A stretch of DNA of 64,000 nt from Lamellibrachia satsuma (taxonomy: Eukaryota > Annelida > Polychaeta > Sabellida > Siboglinidae). The notes under the pieces are model-generated. The model did not search any database. It was given only the letters and a program-made list of their open reading frames with translations, and was not told the DNA's origin. The position numbers were made by a program, and so were the translations under genes. How positions within the stretch are numbered: position 1 is the first letter of the stretch; each line of letters opens with the position of its first letter. Shown here in pieces: positions 1-12,100 of this stretch. The stretch spans positions 3,091,501-3,155,500 of the forward strand of contig BSQZ01000006.1 of assembly GCA_033239005.1 (NCBI GenBank), in the 5' to 3' direction.

Positions 1-213
1 ATCTAAACATTTGAATAATAATGCGATACACAACTAGCAATTGCATTGGCCAAATAAACAAGAATTTGAATAAAGACGATCGCCCAATATAGACTCGATT
101 GTTATTTCCAGGATCTTCATATATCTGCAATTTATTGACATTAGATATGCATGAAAGGGATTGCCGCTCTGCACTCTGAGATGTAAGGGAGACCGGGGCT
201 AGTTGTTACAATT

Positions 214-451
214 TTAAGTTAGTAACTTTTTTGTGAAAAGTATGTTAGATGCATTATTTCTGTCAACATATACATTAAATGTATTATTCGGGTTAATAAA
301 ATGTGCCATGCCATTGATATTCCGTATTGTAGTTAGGTTGATATGTGAAGTTTCCCAGGCGCGGTAAACTGTAATAATTAGCCCCGTAAGCGGGGCAACG
401 GGGCACGTTGTTATAGCAAAAAAAAACGTGGATCGCAAAGCATGTGTCACT
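214..451 (-). CDS. Candidate second exon of the CALHM-like gene
   Basis: An open stretch on the minus strand begins after a possible acceptor (AG then A at 451) whose phase matches the donor of the upstream CALHM-like exon at 1594. It encodes a hydrophobic segment containing CPVAPLTGLIITVYRAWE, which resembles the CALHM family region usually read as APLTW or APVTW followed by a hydrophobic helix. The pyrimidine tract before the acceptor is poor, the spacing to the first exon is shorter than in known CALHM proteins, and the open frame ends at 214 without the usual long C-terminal region. It could be a chance open frame. Confidence 0.3.
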
Positions 452-1593
452 CTTATATGTTATTGTTATTACATTAATTGGATTATACTTATACATCTTA
501 TATACAGTGTGCATAACAATGTAGGTGTTCACAGCTTCATATATTAATATTTTCGTTTTTAGTTACCAAAGGGCACTCATTCCCCGGATTCTTACGTAAC
601 AATCAATTGTGAAATTAATATAAATTATTGAATGGAATATAAAATAGTGAACGACAATACAAATGTAAGGCGACTTCTACTTGATTGACACACGCACGCA
701 TTCACACACACCAATATATCGTGCAATATTTATTAATTGCTCAAATAGTGCTATGCCATAAAAAATCACAAGATTTAACAAGATTGCCATCCAATGCAAA
801 ACACCCAGATGGCAAGTGGACAAAGAAGCCATTGGTTTATCGAAAGTTCAACAATTGTTCGTCTACGTGTAACCCGGCCTTCTGAGATATATGTCAAGGT
901 TGTTTGACGCTGCTAGCATTTACAGTACTGGTTATAAACCAGTACGCTAGGCCTCGCAAGTGAAATAAAGCATTCAGTCGTAGTTAAATAAATGTTGTTC
1001 TTTCAGTCATTGTCAGCACACCACTCGCTGGCTGAGCCATCAGTATGAGCCGCCCCAGCCGTGTTACAGTCGTAACAACTTGCCCCAATACAATTGAACC
1101 AACTTGCCCCAAACACAATTTTTGCAGTTGAACGCACGTGAGCAATAACAAATCCCGAATTTCAACTTCCATTTAGCACAACGTCTTATATTATATAGTA
1201 CACATGTTTAAACTTTCATTTACGAAACATAAAAAGTGGCTGTGGTATGTGGGGATACCAAAAACGTTTTACTTGGTTAAAAATAATTTTTTTCCACACC
1301 GCTTCAATTTGATTTTCCGATTTTTGGACAATGTGTCTGCTGATTTACTTCTAACCAAATACTGTCGATGGTGACTCCGTGTGTGTGCTATGTATTCATA
1401 AATGACTCTTACCCCTATATACAACTAGCTCCGGTATCCCACATTGCGTTTCACTGCATTGTTTAATATGCTATTATATTTTGACGTGTGTACTGCCAAG
1501 CGTGGAACACACAACTTACACAATAAACTGTATCCTCAACATGACGCACCAATGATGTACGATGTTGAATATAAATAATATATATTTTAATAC

Positions 1594-1856
1594 CGACCAT
1601 AGATCCACAATAAGAACGGCGGCACACCGATGAAGAGGGCCGAATAGACGGTGTTGGATGGAAGCTTGGAGAAGATCGTTAAGTCTGTGTCACTGGTGTT
1701 CTTGCATGGGCAACGGAACACGTAGACGGATACAGCAGCCTTCAACAGTACCACGGTGGCTATCGTCAGCAGACTGCGTACGACCGGCCAAGCGCGACTC
1801 AAGCACTTCGTCGCCCGAAACACTGCGATCTGCAGTGAAGCGGTGTTGTCAACCAT
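1594..1856 (-). CDS. CALHM-family channel-like protein, first coding exon (partial gene)
   Basis: The exon starts at the ATG at 1856 and ends at a donor (CG then GTATTA) at 1594, leaving two bases of a codon. It encodes about 87 residues: a basic N-terminal stretch, a hydrophobic segment (LLTIATVVLLKAAVSVYVF), the motif CPC, an extracellular-like loop, then a second hydrophobic segment (YSALFIGVPPFLLWIYG). The CPC motif directly after TM1, followed by a TM2 starting with a YSA-like sequence, is the N-terminal signature of calcium homeostasis modulator (CALHM/FAM26) large-pore channels. The family assignment rests on this short region only. The rest of the gene should lie towards position 1 and beyond the window; a possible second exon is at 214-451. 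Confidence 0.5.
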
Positions 1857-2250
1857 CGTACTGAGCTTATTTCCGATCAACGGCCGGCCATTTTGTTGGG
1901 CAAGACGCGACACGCAAGAATGCGAGACGGAGATTTGCTGACAAGAAAGGCGCCGCGCCTTTGATACATAAATAGAACTGCTATAGTGCCGCTACTAAAC
2001 AAACACGCCACACGAACGAGGACACAAATACCACCACCTTGTGTATTCATAATTATTAATCTAGTGCAGGTGGTCATACCTCATGATAATTACACATGTG
2101 ACCATATTGTTGTAGATTCATGTAAGCTGCAACGTTCCTTGGTTTGTGCTTGTAATGGATGCATGATTACTGTAAAAACATTTCTTTTTTGCTGATTGTG
2201 AGATTACCATTTTGGTTTCATGCTATGGTCCTTTCACTAGAAAAGGCAAT

Positions 2251-2343
2251 AGATGCAAGCGTCTTTAATCTCTAGCGGAAATCTCAAGATGCATGCAATT
2301 TTTTTTTATTTCCGCTAGAGATTAAAGGCGCTTGCATGCATCT
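2251..2343. repeat. Fold-back inverted repeat (hairpin element)
   Basis: Two arms of about 32-36 bases, 2251-2282 and 2308-2343, are near-perfect reverse complements around the core CTAGCGGAAAT, with a T-rich loop of about 25 bases. It looks like a small MITE or fold-back element. No coding sequence is seen nearby. Confidence 0.8.
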
Positions 2344-2708
2344 TAAGTTAACGTTCTTTTGAGGTAAAGCTACATATATGTTTGTCGTTGAATTATAATG
2401 CATACCCAGTACTACGTATTTTTTTTTACATAAGATATTAATTATTTTTATATCATAGTTGTAATATTTGTTATATTTTTACTGTATATTATTGTTAGTT
2501 TGGACACCGTATTAATGTAACTATCTAACTTGTAATCAATAACCACCGTTTTAATAACCAATTTTTATATTATTTGGCATGAATATTTTCACAACTGTTC
2601 AAAGTAAAATAGTGAGAATGCTGTAAAACTTCCAACTTTACTTTTGCATTCGATGTATTGAAGACGAATGCATATTACAACAAAGCAAGCGTACTTTGGA
2701 CGTCATGA

Positions 2709-2876
2709 GCGACATTACCAAATGTAATACAAATGGCAGTAGAGTTGCAACGAAATATACATTAGCGACGTTACCAAATGTAATACAAATGGCAGTACAG
2801 TTGCAACGAAATATACATTAGCGACGTTACCAAATGTAATAGAAATAGCAGTACAGTTGCAACGAAATATACATAT
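2709..2876. repeat. 56-bp tandem repeat, three copies
   Basis: The unit starts GCGACGTTACCAAATGTAAT. Copies start at 2709, 2765 and 2821, so the period is 56 bases, with a few substitutions between copies. Confidence 0.9.
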
Positions 2877-3704
2877 TTGCTAACATCCACAGAAAACCTA
2901 TAACGGTGCAAACTATTACTAAATACACCAACTACACATTGATACACTGAAGTCATAGCCTCTCTGGCTAGATAAAGTCCTTCCCATCACAAACAAAACA
3001 ATGTCTTCTGTTGCCAATCGCATGTAGATTCCGTGCTGTGCTTGGCCGAGTACCACTTGAGCGACAAGTCTGTGACAGAAATTATGGACAGGCGACATTC
3101 ACGAGTCGGACAGCGGCGATATCGGCGACTGTAGCAAGCATGGACTGAAGAAGGGCGGGTGGGGTGTGAAGACGTGACCACTGCCAGCTAACCCCGGGGA
3201 TACGTAAAGAAGCGGCGGGGTGTTGACGACGCCCGAGCTTTGTCGCCTAGTTGGTTGTCTCTCCCACGGTCTTACGGGTAGAAAGCGCTCTTCTTCCCTG
3301 CTGGCCGGGATGGCGGGCGGGCAGTTGCTGGGACTATCCGTGCGGGCGCGGGAAGTAGATGGGATTGCCGGCGAAAACGTCACGGGAGACGCCCAGCCAA
3401 ACGGAGTCACTCCCGGTGAGTATTGTGGTAGTATCCACAACGGCGTCCCGATTTTACTACTGAAAACCAAGTCGGAGAGATAAGTAACATTTGGTTCGCT
3501 CTTTTTTTATTTAAAACGTTATCCAGAAAATAGATCGGTTGAAGACTAATAACGTAACCGCAAATGGGAGTGAATACGCGCACCCCCCTCCCCCCACACG
3601 CACCCACAACAAAAACAATTGTCTACGTATACGCTATCAATATCCGATGTCTTGTTCTTTGCACTTCACATGTTATAAACCTCATAGCATAATATTATAG
3701 GTAC
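2877..3704. other. Intergenic, no gene recognised
   Basis: A GC-richer patch around 3160-3480 has open frames on both strands. None resembles a protein I know and none has convincing splice context. A TTTATT near 3507 would read as AATAAA on the minus strand and could serve the homeobox gene that ends at 3934. Confidence 0.4.
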
Positions 3705-3860
3705 TACCGTTTTGAGGGCCAACCTCCCACCTGTTTTGGGGCCAACCTACCATCTCCCACCTGTTTGAGGGGCCAACCTCCCATATCCCACCATATTTGA
3801 GAATCCACCTCCCACCACTTCTGAGGCCAACCTGCCACCTGCCACACACCCCTCTATAGT
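3705..3860. repeat. Irregular CCAACCTCCCACCTG repeat, one of two dispersed copies
   Basis: Imperfect repeats of GGGGCCAACCTCCCACCTG end with GCCACACACCCCTC. A related shorter copy with the same order and the same end lies at about 21805-21880, so this is a dispersed repeat carrying an internal expansion. Confidence 0.7.
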
Positions 3861-3933
3861 TCACATTGTTAACGAAGAACAGGACAGCCACAATTTATAA
3901 TCAACTTTGTGAATATCGCTATGTCAACACAGT

Positions 3934-5502
3934 TCAACTATTTTCAAACCAGTAGCAATAAACATAGGTTAAATAAAACACGTACGCGAAATCGAACGCA
4001 GTGTAGGCCGGTCCTACGCCAAGACGCGACGCACCGTCGACGACACCGGCCAAAGGCACGCAGATGGGCGACGGGAGTCCGTCTGGCGCTCGACTACTCC
4101 GCGCTGTCGCGTACGTTGCGTTGATCTCCCGGGGAAGTTGCAGCGGAGGCGGTCTCTTCAGCTGTCGCTTGCGAAGTTTTGAGCGGCGATTTTGAAACCA
4201 CACCTGTGACAAACAAATCGTGCAGATTTGAAATTTGTAATTCTGAAAATAAAAACTCAATAGTATGAAATCGCTAAAAGCCGTTCAGTATTTTAGAATA
4301 GGCCCAGTAGATCATATTTATCAAGCATGAAAATATAAGGCTATGTCGACAGACTACTTAAAATGTGCTATAGGCTCTACCGTGCGATTGATAAAAAACG
4401 CCAAACCAACTCGACTCGAATGTAATAATTCGTATAATAAACCCGCATTTCATCTAAACGTGCTCAGATTCAAGCAAGAAACTATGGGCAGAGTCAAAAC
4501 ACAAACGGTCGAAACATATCTGTGAGTTGGGTTGTTAATAGAATTCGTGTTTACTGCTGTCTTAAACACAATGAGCACACCAAAAATCATGTTCTCAAGC
4601 AGCAGCTTAACTCAAGCATTTAACTATTCCTATTAATGCATGTTTGCCTACATATTTCCCAGTATTGCTGCATGATTAAATAATTATTAATTACATATTT
4701 AGAATACATTCGTATTATTATTATAAATAATATGTTTACATTATAGTCAGCCCGGTAATGAAGAGATTTGGCCACAACGCAGTTGCGCATTGGGTACGGA
4801 GGGAGACTGGTAATATCAGCTTTACCTGAATGCGATCCTCGGACACGGATAGATCGGACGCCAGTTGCTCCCGAAGGATGATGTCGGGGTACCGGTCGAC
4901 GATGAAAACGCTTTCCAAACGCCGAAGGTCTGAAGCACTGAACTGTGTCCGGTCGCGGCGGCGTCTGTGCGGCGGTGCGTGACCACGGCCCACGACGGCG
5001 CGTTCCGCCAGACTTCGCGCCATCGACAACGTCGCTGTCGACATCGCATTCTCCGTGTCCGATTCGTATCCGCTCGATACATCTTCAAACAATAATATTT
5101 CGTTAAATAATTAGCACACAAATGTATTATTAATTATTATGACAGCAATCTTACGTAGACTACGGTTTTAGAACGACGTTACTTAAATGCAACACATGAA
5201 TGGAATAGCGTCTATGGACTACATAAAACAGAATGACGTTGTTGTTGTTATCCTGCAGTAGCAACCCACCAATCGGCGACGGAAGTCGTTTCATCATTCG
5301 ATTTAACTAATCTGAATATATAGTAAATATACCTTTATAGCTGTCTGACATTGACTTAAGCCCATTCGAAATGATTGCAACAAAACAGCGTTGATTACAA
5401 AACGGACCTGTGTTGCGTATGCCTATTCTAACGCCCGCGTATGTGTAATGCCTTACCTTTCTTTTCATCAGGAGACAGAGCGTCTGACTTGGAATCCATC
5501 AT
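3934..5502 (-). CDS. PRD-class (Prop-like) homeodomain transcription factor, complete
   Basis: Three exons on the minus strand: 5502-5457 (MMDSKSDALSPDEKK), 5082-4826 and 4203-3934; all phases agree and the product is 190 residues. The homeodomain starts at RRRDRTQFSASDLRRLESVF and ends at the helix-3 core VWFQNRRSKLRKR, with Q at position 50, N51, R53 and RYPDI in the loop before helix 2. The intron falls between homeodomain residues 46 and 47 (IQ|VW), the position typical of PRD-class genes. The LES-F, YPDI and SE-RIQVWFQNRR-K pattern is closest in my memory to Prop; other Q50 paired-like families are possible. No paired domain or OAR motif is visible. The protein would be a nuclear DNA-binding regulator. 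The ATG-ATG start is upstream of an acidic, serine-rich leader (GYESDTENA). Confidence 0.88.
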
Positions 5503-6574
5503 GAGACGATTGTGTTCCAGTTTCCAAGATGTGTCTGCGCGAACCGAAGATCGAGACTGTGTGCTCTAACTGCGCGCGGCTAACCCTTTAAGTGCGCGCC
5601 GTTCTACTGGGTCCACCACGGGTGAAGCCATGTACGCCAGGAGGGTGTACCCAGCTAATCCTTGCCCATGAAGCCACAACCAAACAAATAAAGAGTCAAT
5701 TTTAGCATTTCACATTTTGAAGCGCGGAACAAAGAACGCGTCTATGGAATGCACGAACACTCCTATAGTTACGTCCACCATCACCTCACAATGACAAGTT
5801 TATCAGAAATCGCAAGTTTAATTAATTAAATTCCGTGCACATACACGCGTTATTCAAACTTAATTAATTAAGTCAGTGTTAATTATTGTCAGCATTGCTG
5901 ACATATCCGTCCGACAATAGCGTTTCCCATCCCGGTTTTGCTTTGTTCGCAGTTGCCCTCTTGTCTAGTACATCTTGGGCTTCTGTTCATATCAACGGAG
6001 CGCGGAGCACGGGGCACGGGGCACGGGCACAGGCACGAGGCAAACAACAAACCGCATTCACATGGCTTCGGAGACGTTGGCGTGGCTTCCACGCGACTAT
6101 TGTTCTTGCGGCGACTCAGCGCTATTACACCTACTTTTGATGCACGGCAAAACTGCTCGCCTTGGCATGTTATGCACGTAACATTAACCTGACTAAACAA
6201 GGGAAATCCTACTGTGTGACTGAATACGAAATAACAGCTGACCAAAACCGTGCTTATGCTATGTAGGCCTAGGTGTTATTTGATATTGTATATGTATATT
6301 TTCATCAGTATTTTCGTTGTTTGTATGAACCCGTTTTCTGTTTACTGAATTCAGTGCCGGATTAACCATGGTGCAAGCGGCGGTACACTCGTACCAGCGC
6401 CCCCCCCCCCCACACACACACACAAAGGGGCCCAAAAAATAATCATAATCCATAAGATAGACCAGCATGGAAATGTTGATATAAATTAGGCAGTCATTCT
6501 GTTAAAATCGTTTCTACATACTACTTCTTGAACGAATCGAGTTCAAAAATGCCGAGGCTGGGCAACTAGGGATG
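5503..6574. other. Intergenic: homeobox promoter side and low-complexity DNA
   Basis: This stretch lies 5' of the homeobox gene. It contains a palindromic TTAATTAATTAA-type pair near 5820-5870, a GC-rich CACGGGGCACGGG run near 6005-6040, and C- and CA-rich low complexity near 6400-6425. The open frames at 5886-6245 overlap each other on both strands and match nothing I recognise. Confidence 0.4.
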
Positions 6575-7190
6575 GTGAATGTTGTTGAAAAAGAGGAATA
6601 TTATATTGAACTCTCTAGATCCCGGTCAAGTGGAAAAGGCCCATTTGGATCGTTGCGAGAATTTTCGTGTTGGCACTTTTATGGCCGCCCTCGATGTGCT
6701 GTCTTCGGACGTAGATTATACAACCAAAGCGTACTCTGGGGTCTGTGACCGCTTTGGATTTCTCCGCAACTTGACGGAGATAGAACTCATAGAACCAAGA
6801 GAGATGCGACATGTTGCCTAGAAACTGGTGAGACTTTACTCGTCGGACATGGATGACATTCTGATCCAGTTCGGTGGACTAGTTGCAGAAACTCTCACAA
6901 GGGACATATGGAGCATGAAGTATCACCAGAGGCGCCGACGTATCAGGTGTTGATCAAGAGAAATCTCAGGGGTGATTTCCCCAAAGTGGAAGTATTGCTT
7001 CGCCAATATCTGACTTTGATGATTATAGTAACTGTAGCGGAGAGAGGTCTTTTTCCAAGTTGAAACTGATCACGGATGAGCACCGATCCACAATGAACAA
7101 GAACAGACTGGTTCGCCTGACTACGCTCAGTGCGGAATGAGACGTCACGCGTCGGATTAATCTTGACAAGATTTAGTCGGACTTTAGTGC
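6575..7190 (+). pseudogene. Decayed hAT-family transposase
   Basis: Translations in shifting frames resemble the C-terminal half of a hAT transposase. The clearest block is at about 7030-7190, reading NCSGERSFSKLKLITDEHRS, then MNKNRLVRLTTLSAE and RRINLDKI: the hAT C-terminal dimerisation region. Upstream (6610-6950) are weaker matches such as YSGVCDRFGFL. Several in-frame stops and frame changes show it is dead. I could not define terminal inverted repeats. Confidence 0.75.
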
Positions 7191-9125
7191 TGCCAAAACG
7201 CGCATACAGTTCATAATAATAATAAAAGTACTCATATATCGCCAGATCAGTCGAGATTGCTGCCTTGGTGTTTTAGAAAGTTCAACAGAAGTAGAATCAG
7301 ACCTGACTGTTCACGCGATCACATTTATAGAACCGTTGGTAACTAATTTGGTGGACAGTATTTGGACGCTGTGTTTTCTTGTATTATTTTTCGTTATGTC
7401 ACTGTAATTGTATTGTATGCTGTAAGTGTATACAATTACTGTATGCTGTAATTGTATACAATTATTGTATGCTGTAATTCGTGTGTGTCATTGTACTCTG
7501 TTTTTTTCTTGTTAGTCACCATACGCTGTGTTTTTTGTAGGCATGTTTATATGCCGTCGTCGACAACGAAAATGTGAATGCTTATGCTCAAACATAGTTG
7601 AATGCAAGTTAAAGTATGGGGTTATCCCCGTAGTCAATACCACACGATCTTCGTCTTTCGCGCACTCGGTAAGCCCCCTCCCCCACAAACAAAATTGTAC
7701 CAGGCCCCCACATTGTTAATCCGGCAGTTAATGAATGTGGAATCGTAGTATCAAAACAGTCCACCACCAAAGCGTTATCTTGCGTGTTTTGGTTAGGTGG
7801 AAATGTAGAATCCCATAAATGTATAGGCCTACTCGGCCCGTTGTTTGCAATGAATCCCTGTTCCAAGGATAGCGCAATCAGCAGTGGATTTCCGGGATGA
7901 TTCCTGAAAAAAAATTATAGTAAAAAAATTATCTCAAAATGTGGGGTTCGGTCGAAAATAATGGGTATATGGGGTGCCTTTTTCCGTGGTAACCGGGCTC
8001 AGAGACAGGTTCACCGGACATATCCTACTGAGGACAAAACTCCCTCAGACAAACCTATCCGTTCAAAAAACAACCCGGACAAAAACACAACCACTTGCAT
8101 TCATATCCAGTTGGGACAGTGTGGTGGATCTTGGCATTTGAAGTGTATGGACGACATACAAAAAAAACACCCAAAGAAATATTTTCAGATTAACTATGTG
8201 TAATTAATAATGTGTTACTATTACCCGTGAACTGCTCACTTCCAGGAATTCATGAAGTTAACTATAGTAGGTCCCTATCATGTCTGCAATAATAATTATC
8301 AAAGGAGAAGTGGAGTTTTTACATAGAGATTATACCTCGTTCTATAAAAAACTTGCCTGAAAATCATGAGTAAAATACGAATTTGACAATGGAATAATAC
8401 TAAGTTATGAAAAAATGTATAGACGGTAAATTTGTGTAAACACATTAAACACATAATGGATGGTTTGTCCGTATTTAGACCGTATGTTAAAGAGAAAGTT
8501 TATCTGTGTGGGTTTTTGTTAGAGGTGTTGCATGGTGTGGTATTATCCTGAATTCGTTTTCCATTGTGCCGGCACTTACATATAAATTGGCCAAAAAAAC
8601 ACAAATTGGTTTGAAATATAGTGTGCAGTCGATTTTCCGTTTGTTGTCATGTGTACACACCATTTTAGAATCGTTATAAAAAGTCCCACATTTTTACATA
8701 CTTGACAAACCAAATCGATGCCCGCACGCGTGGCGCGTGCGTGCATAGGGTAGATGTAGCTCTAATTCTCACAGAAATTGCGACTTTATGACACAGATAA
8801 CTTCATATGTACGTAATAAATAAGCCATTCTTTGATAATCGAAACAATTAAATTGTTATTATATGTTTCGAGAGAGTGCCACCAATCCAATGGCAATACA
8901 AATGGCAATAGAAATTAACTCAAAACGCCTTGGAAAGACGTCTTAGCTGGATGAAGTATTATATATGACAAGATGGGGAACAAATCGTAAGACTCGGAAG
9001 GGTAATTGAAAGTCTTATGACACATTGCCCCAACTGAAATTTATATGCTAAAATGTCCTATCTGAATAATCCATTTGACAACCGTTGCTTACGACAGAGG
9101 GCGCCAAAATCTGCCCAAAATAAAG
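7191..9125. other. Intergenic, no gene recognised
   Basis: Mostly AT-rich. A repeated CTGTAATTGTATACAATTA-type block lies at about 7400-7480. An 80-codon open frame at 7961-8203 contains IHIQLGQCGG, which resembles the start of tubulins but is not followed by tubulin sequence. A near-duplicate of 'caatggcaatacaaatggcaatag' type sequence is at about 8885-8915. The segment just before 9126 should hold the coilin promoter. Confidence 0.4.
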
Positions 9126-12100
9126 ATGGCAGCGCCCATAGAAAACATGCGTTCTAGTGTTCGAATTCGAATTAAACTTGACACTGACAAAAAGAGCATC
9201 AGAACAGCGTCGAGAAAGTATTGGATCCTAGTCCAAGAATGCCCGACTCTTTCTACTATTTCTGATTTACAAGTGCAAATAATTGATCGATTCCATTTGG
9301 AAAATAATTCGATTCAGTTGTGTTTGGAACATTTTCTGTTGCCGAGTTGGGAAAGCGTACGCATTTTGCGTGAAAACGATTTGCTCAGGTATACTTATAT
9401 GTCATTTCGTTATTTGCTAACCAGAAGTATTGCTGTATATGACCAAACGGTATAACTGTCAAGTGCAAAGCAAATGCTACAACCTGCTGCTGGTTCCTGC
9501 TAACTAGTCTCAAGTAGTTATACTCCAAACAGCCCAATCTTGAGCTAACGGAGATGTTTGGACCAACGGCTTTTACTGTGTCTTCCGAAAGACACGGGCA
9601 AAGTGGGGTGAACGAAATTGCCCAAGCTTCGAAACGGTGGAGGTGGAATCGAACCACCGTCCTCTCGATCGACAGACGGGTGCTCTAACCATTACTAGAC
9701 TAGCCCATGCCAGGCCCATGGGCCGAACCATCCAACGGCGCGACCAGTGAACCGTGAAGTGTTTTCGCTCGCATGGGCCGAACCATCTGTGTAATGACAC
9801 CTCCTCTAATGCAACTTGTGATATGCTCAATTGACTTAAGACAATTAATTGCATAAAGGGCTTGAGCACATAAAATGTTCTCACACAAACAATGGAGTCA
9901 TGCTATCAAACATTTAAGTTAAGTTTTGCTGATGAAACATCAGATAGATTAAAAGCATTAAGGGCTTGATCGCATAAAATGTGCTCACACAAACAATGAA
10001 GTCAATACATTATATATTACAATACAAACTCCACTAGTTATTACTTTTTTCATGGACGTTTCCCTTAGACATTAATTACTTAAATTTGGATCATTATTTT
10101 ATTATGTCAACCGCTTTCCGTTATTTTATTTCTATTGCTATATTTCTATAAATAGTTCTAGATTAGTATTATATTAGCGTGTGAGCGTGTGCGTATGCTT
10201 CTGTGCGCAGTCATAATTTCTGCCTTTCTTATTGATTAAGGCCATGGACCGAAACGACTATTATTAGATTTCCGCTACTAGAGTGGGCCGAATCGACCGT
10301 CGCTGAATTCAGTAGCGATGGTGAAGTGGGCCAAACCATCCGTTGCGTGGGCCGAATCGATTAGGCCGAACCATCCATCAGCGTGGGCCGAACCCGCCAT
10401 GGGCCGAACCATCGGGGATCCCTCTAGACTTGTCTCGAATCTTGTCTTGCCATTTGGTTCTGCCCCTGTCCTGTGCCTAACACTGCCGATGGGACCTTGC
10501 TTTGGTCATGGCAATTTCAGTGCAGGCTTTTGTCTTATCTCTTGCTACATTACACTTCATAAACTAAATAAATTATATGCTTACAAAACGGTAACACCTG
10601 ATTAGCAGCAGGGATATATCACCAAACTGGAAAGATACACAGGAAAAAAACATTTGCTCTTTCTGTGAATGTTACTAATGTATTATTACGAGTTATTTGT
10701 GATTACATTTTGAGAGTGTAATTGTTTTGAAATCACTTCATAGATTGGAGTTTTCAAGAGACTAATTAGGATTTCAAAAGGCTATTTGAACTTAGCATAG
10801 GTGAGTTCATATTTTGGGGAGTTAGTTTAGGAGGTTACAAGTGCATTTCAAAGCAAACCTACTTGCTTTGAAATGGCTTCTACAAGTCGATTTGAGTCAG
10901 TGTTTCAGATTGGTTACAGATTAAAGAGGATTTCAAATGGCTGTTAGAACTTCACTGATTATGTCTGGTCGGGTGCGCAGACAAAAGCTCCTCCAGACAT
11001 AAGCCTTTTGTCCGGAGGGGCTTTTGTCCCGGATTCCTGTGCTTGGGGTTATATCTGTGAGGAGTTATTACTTGCCACAAGGTGGTTTTGCACTGAGGCA
11101 TTTCTGAAATATAAAACAGAAATTTCCCTGCCAGCAACTGACCACTTGCAGCAACATCTGAGCTGAATATCTTTAAAACAGGTTGATAAACACAAGGACA
11201 CCATTTTCAGATGCCATTTTTTAAAGTTATTCCATTGCTTTTTATTTCTAAGCTTTTGTTGAACATTGTATATAATAAAGAAATAATCATGTACCCAAAT
11301 TGGGTTAGCGATTTTCCAGTGACCCATCTGGAGATTATAGGTGGGTCAAAAGAGAAGCAAATCTGTCACAGACAGGTCAGTGTAGGGTCATAACAAGCAG
11401 GTTGTGTGCAACAAATTTGCTCAATGTTTTATCAAACCAATGCTCTAAAAGTGCTGGCATTAATGAAAAGTCAGAACTTTTTATAGCATGTCTGTTCCAA
11501 TGTATGAATCAGTAATAACGTCTTGCTGTGTTTGTTTGCAGTGTGCAGAACAATGATGCAATAAAACATGAGGCTTATGGGCAACTTGCACCTAAGTTGA
11601 GGGTACAGATGGAGGAAAAACAACCAAATTCACAAAGTTGCACGGATGAACAGACAACACGAAAGAAGAAAAAGAAGAAACGAAAGAGACACCATTCTGA
11701 CTCAGATGATAACGTAATGGACTTTCAGGTAGAGGAAGTAATACAGCCAAATGCAATACAGACAGTAGCAGAACAGCTGGAACAGTGTTTGGTAGACGCA
11801 GAATTTAAACAAGAGAATCCACATGCAGAAGGACCAGTCATGAAGAAAAATGGTTTGATGGCAGTGCCAGTGGACCAACAGCATCAGTGTCTTGGGGTAA
11901 CCAATGGCAATGTCGAGATAAATGATAATGTTGGTGACAATACAATGGTGAAGACAAAGAAGAAACGTAGACGCAGACACAAGCCACGCAAGTCTCCGAT
12001 GGATGCTCCGACTGACCTTAACCCAGTTTGTGACACCAAACAAAACTTGCCTGCTCCACCAGCGATGATTCGAAGACCAGTGAAGTTATTTCCTGCCGAG

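Noticed and set aside
3099..3483. Opposed open frames of 87 and 123 codons
   Set aside because: Composition-driven; no recognised domain and no exon-like boundaries.
5886..6245. Several 68-118-codon open frames on both strands near a GC-rich patch
   Set aside because: They mirror each other across strands, as expected of stop-poor GC-rich DNA, and match no family I know.
7961..8203. Open frame with IHIQLGQCGG, resembling a tubulin N-terminus
   Set aside because: The similarity stops after about ten residues, the next conserved tubulin residues are absent and no further tubulin exon is seen. Probably chance.
9590..9712. Possible tRNA gene on the minus strand
   Set aside because: It has A- and B-box-like sequence but no convincing acceptor stem, and it joins a body shared with other SINE copies.
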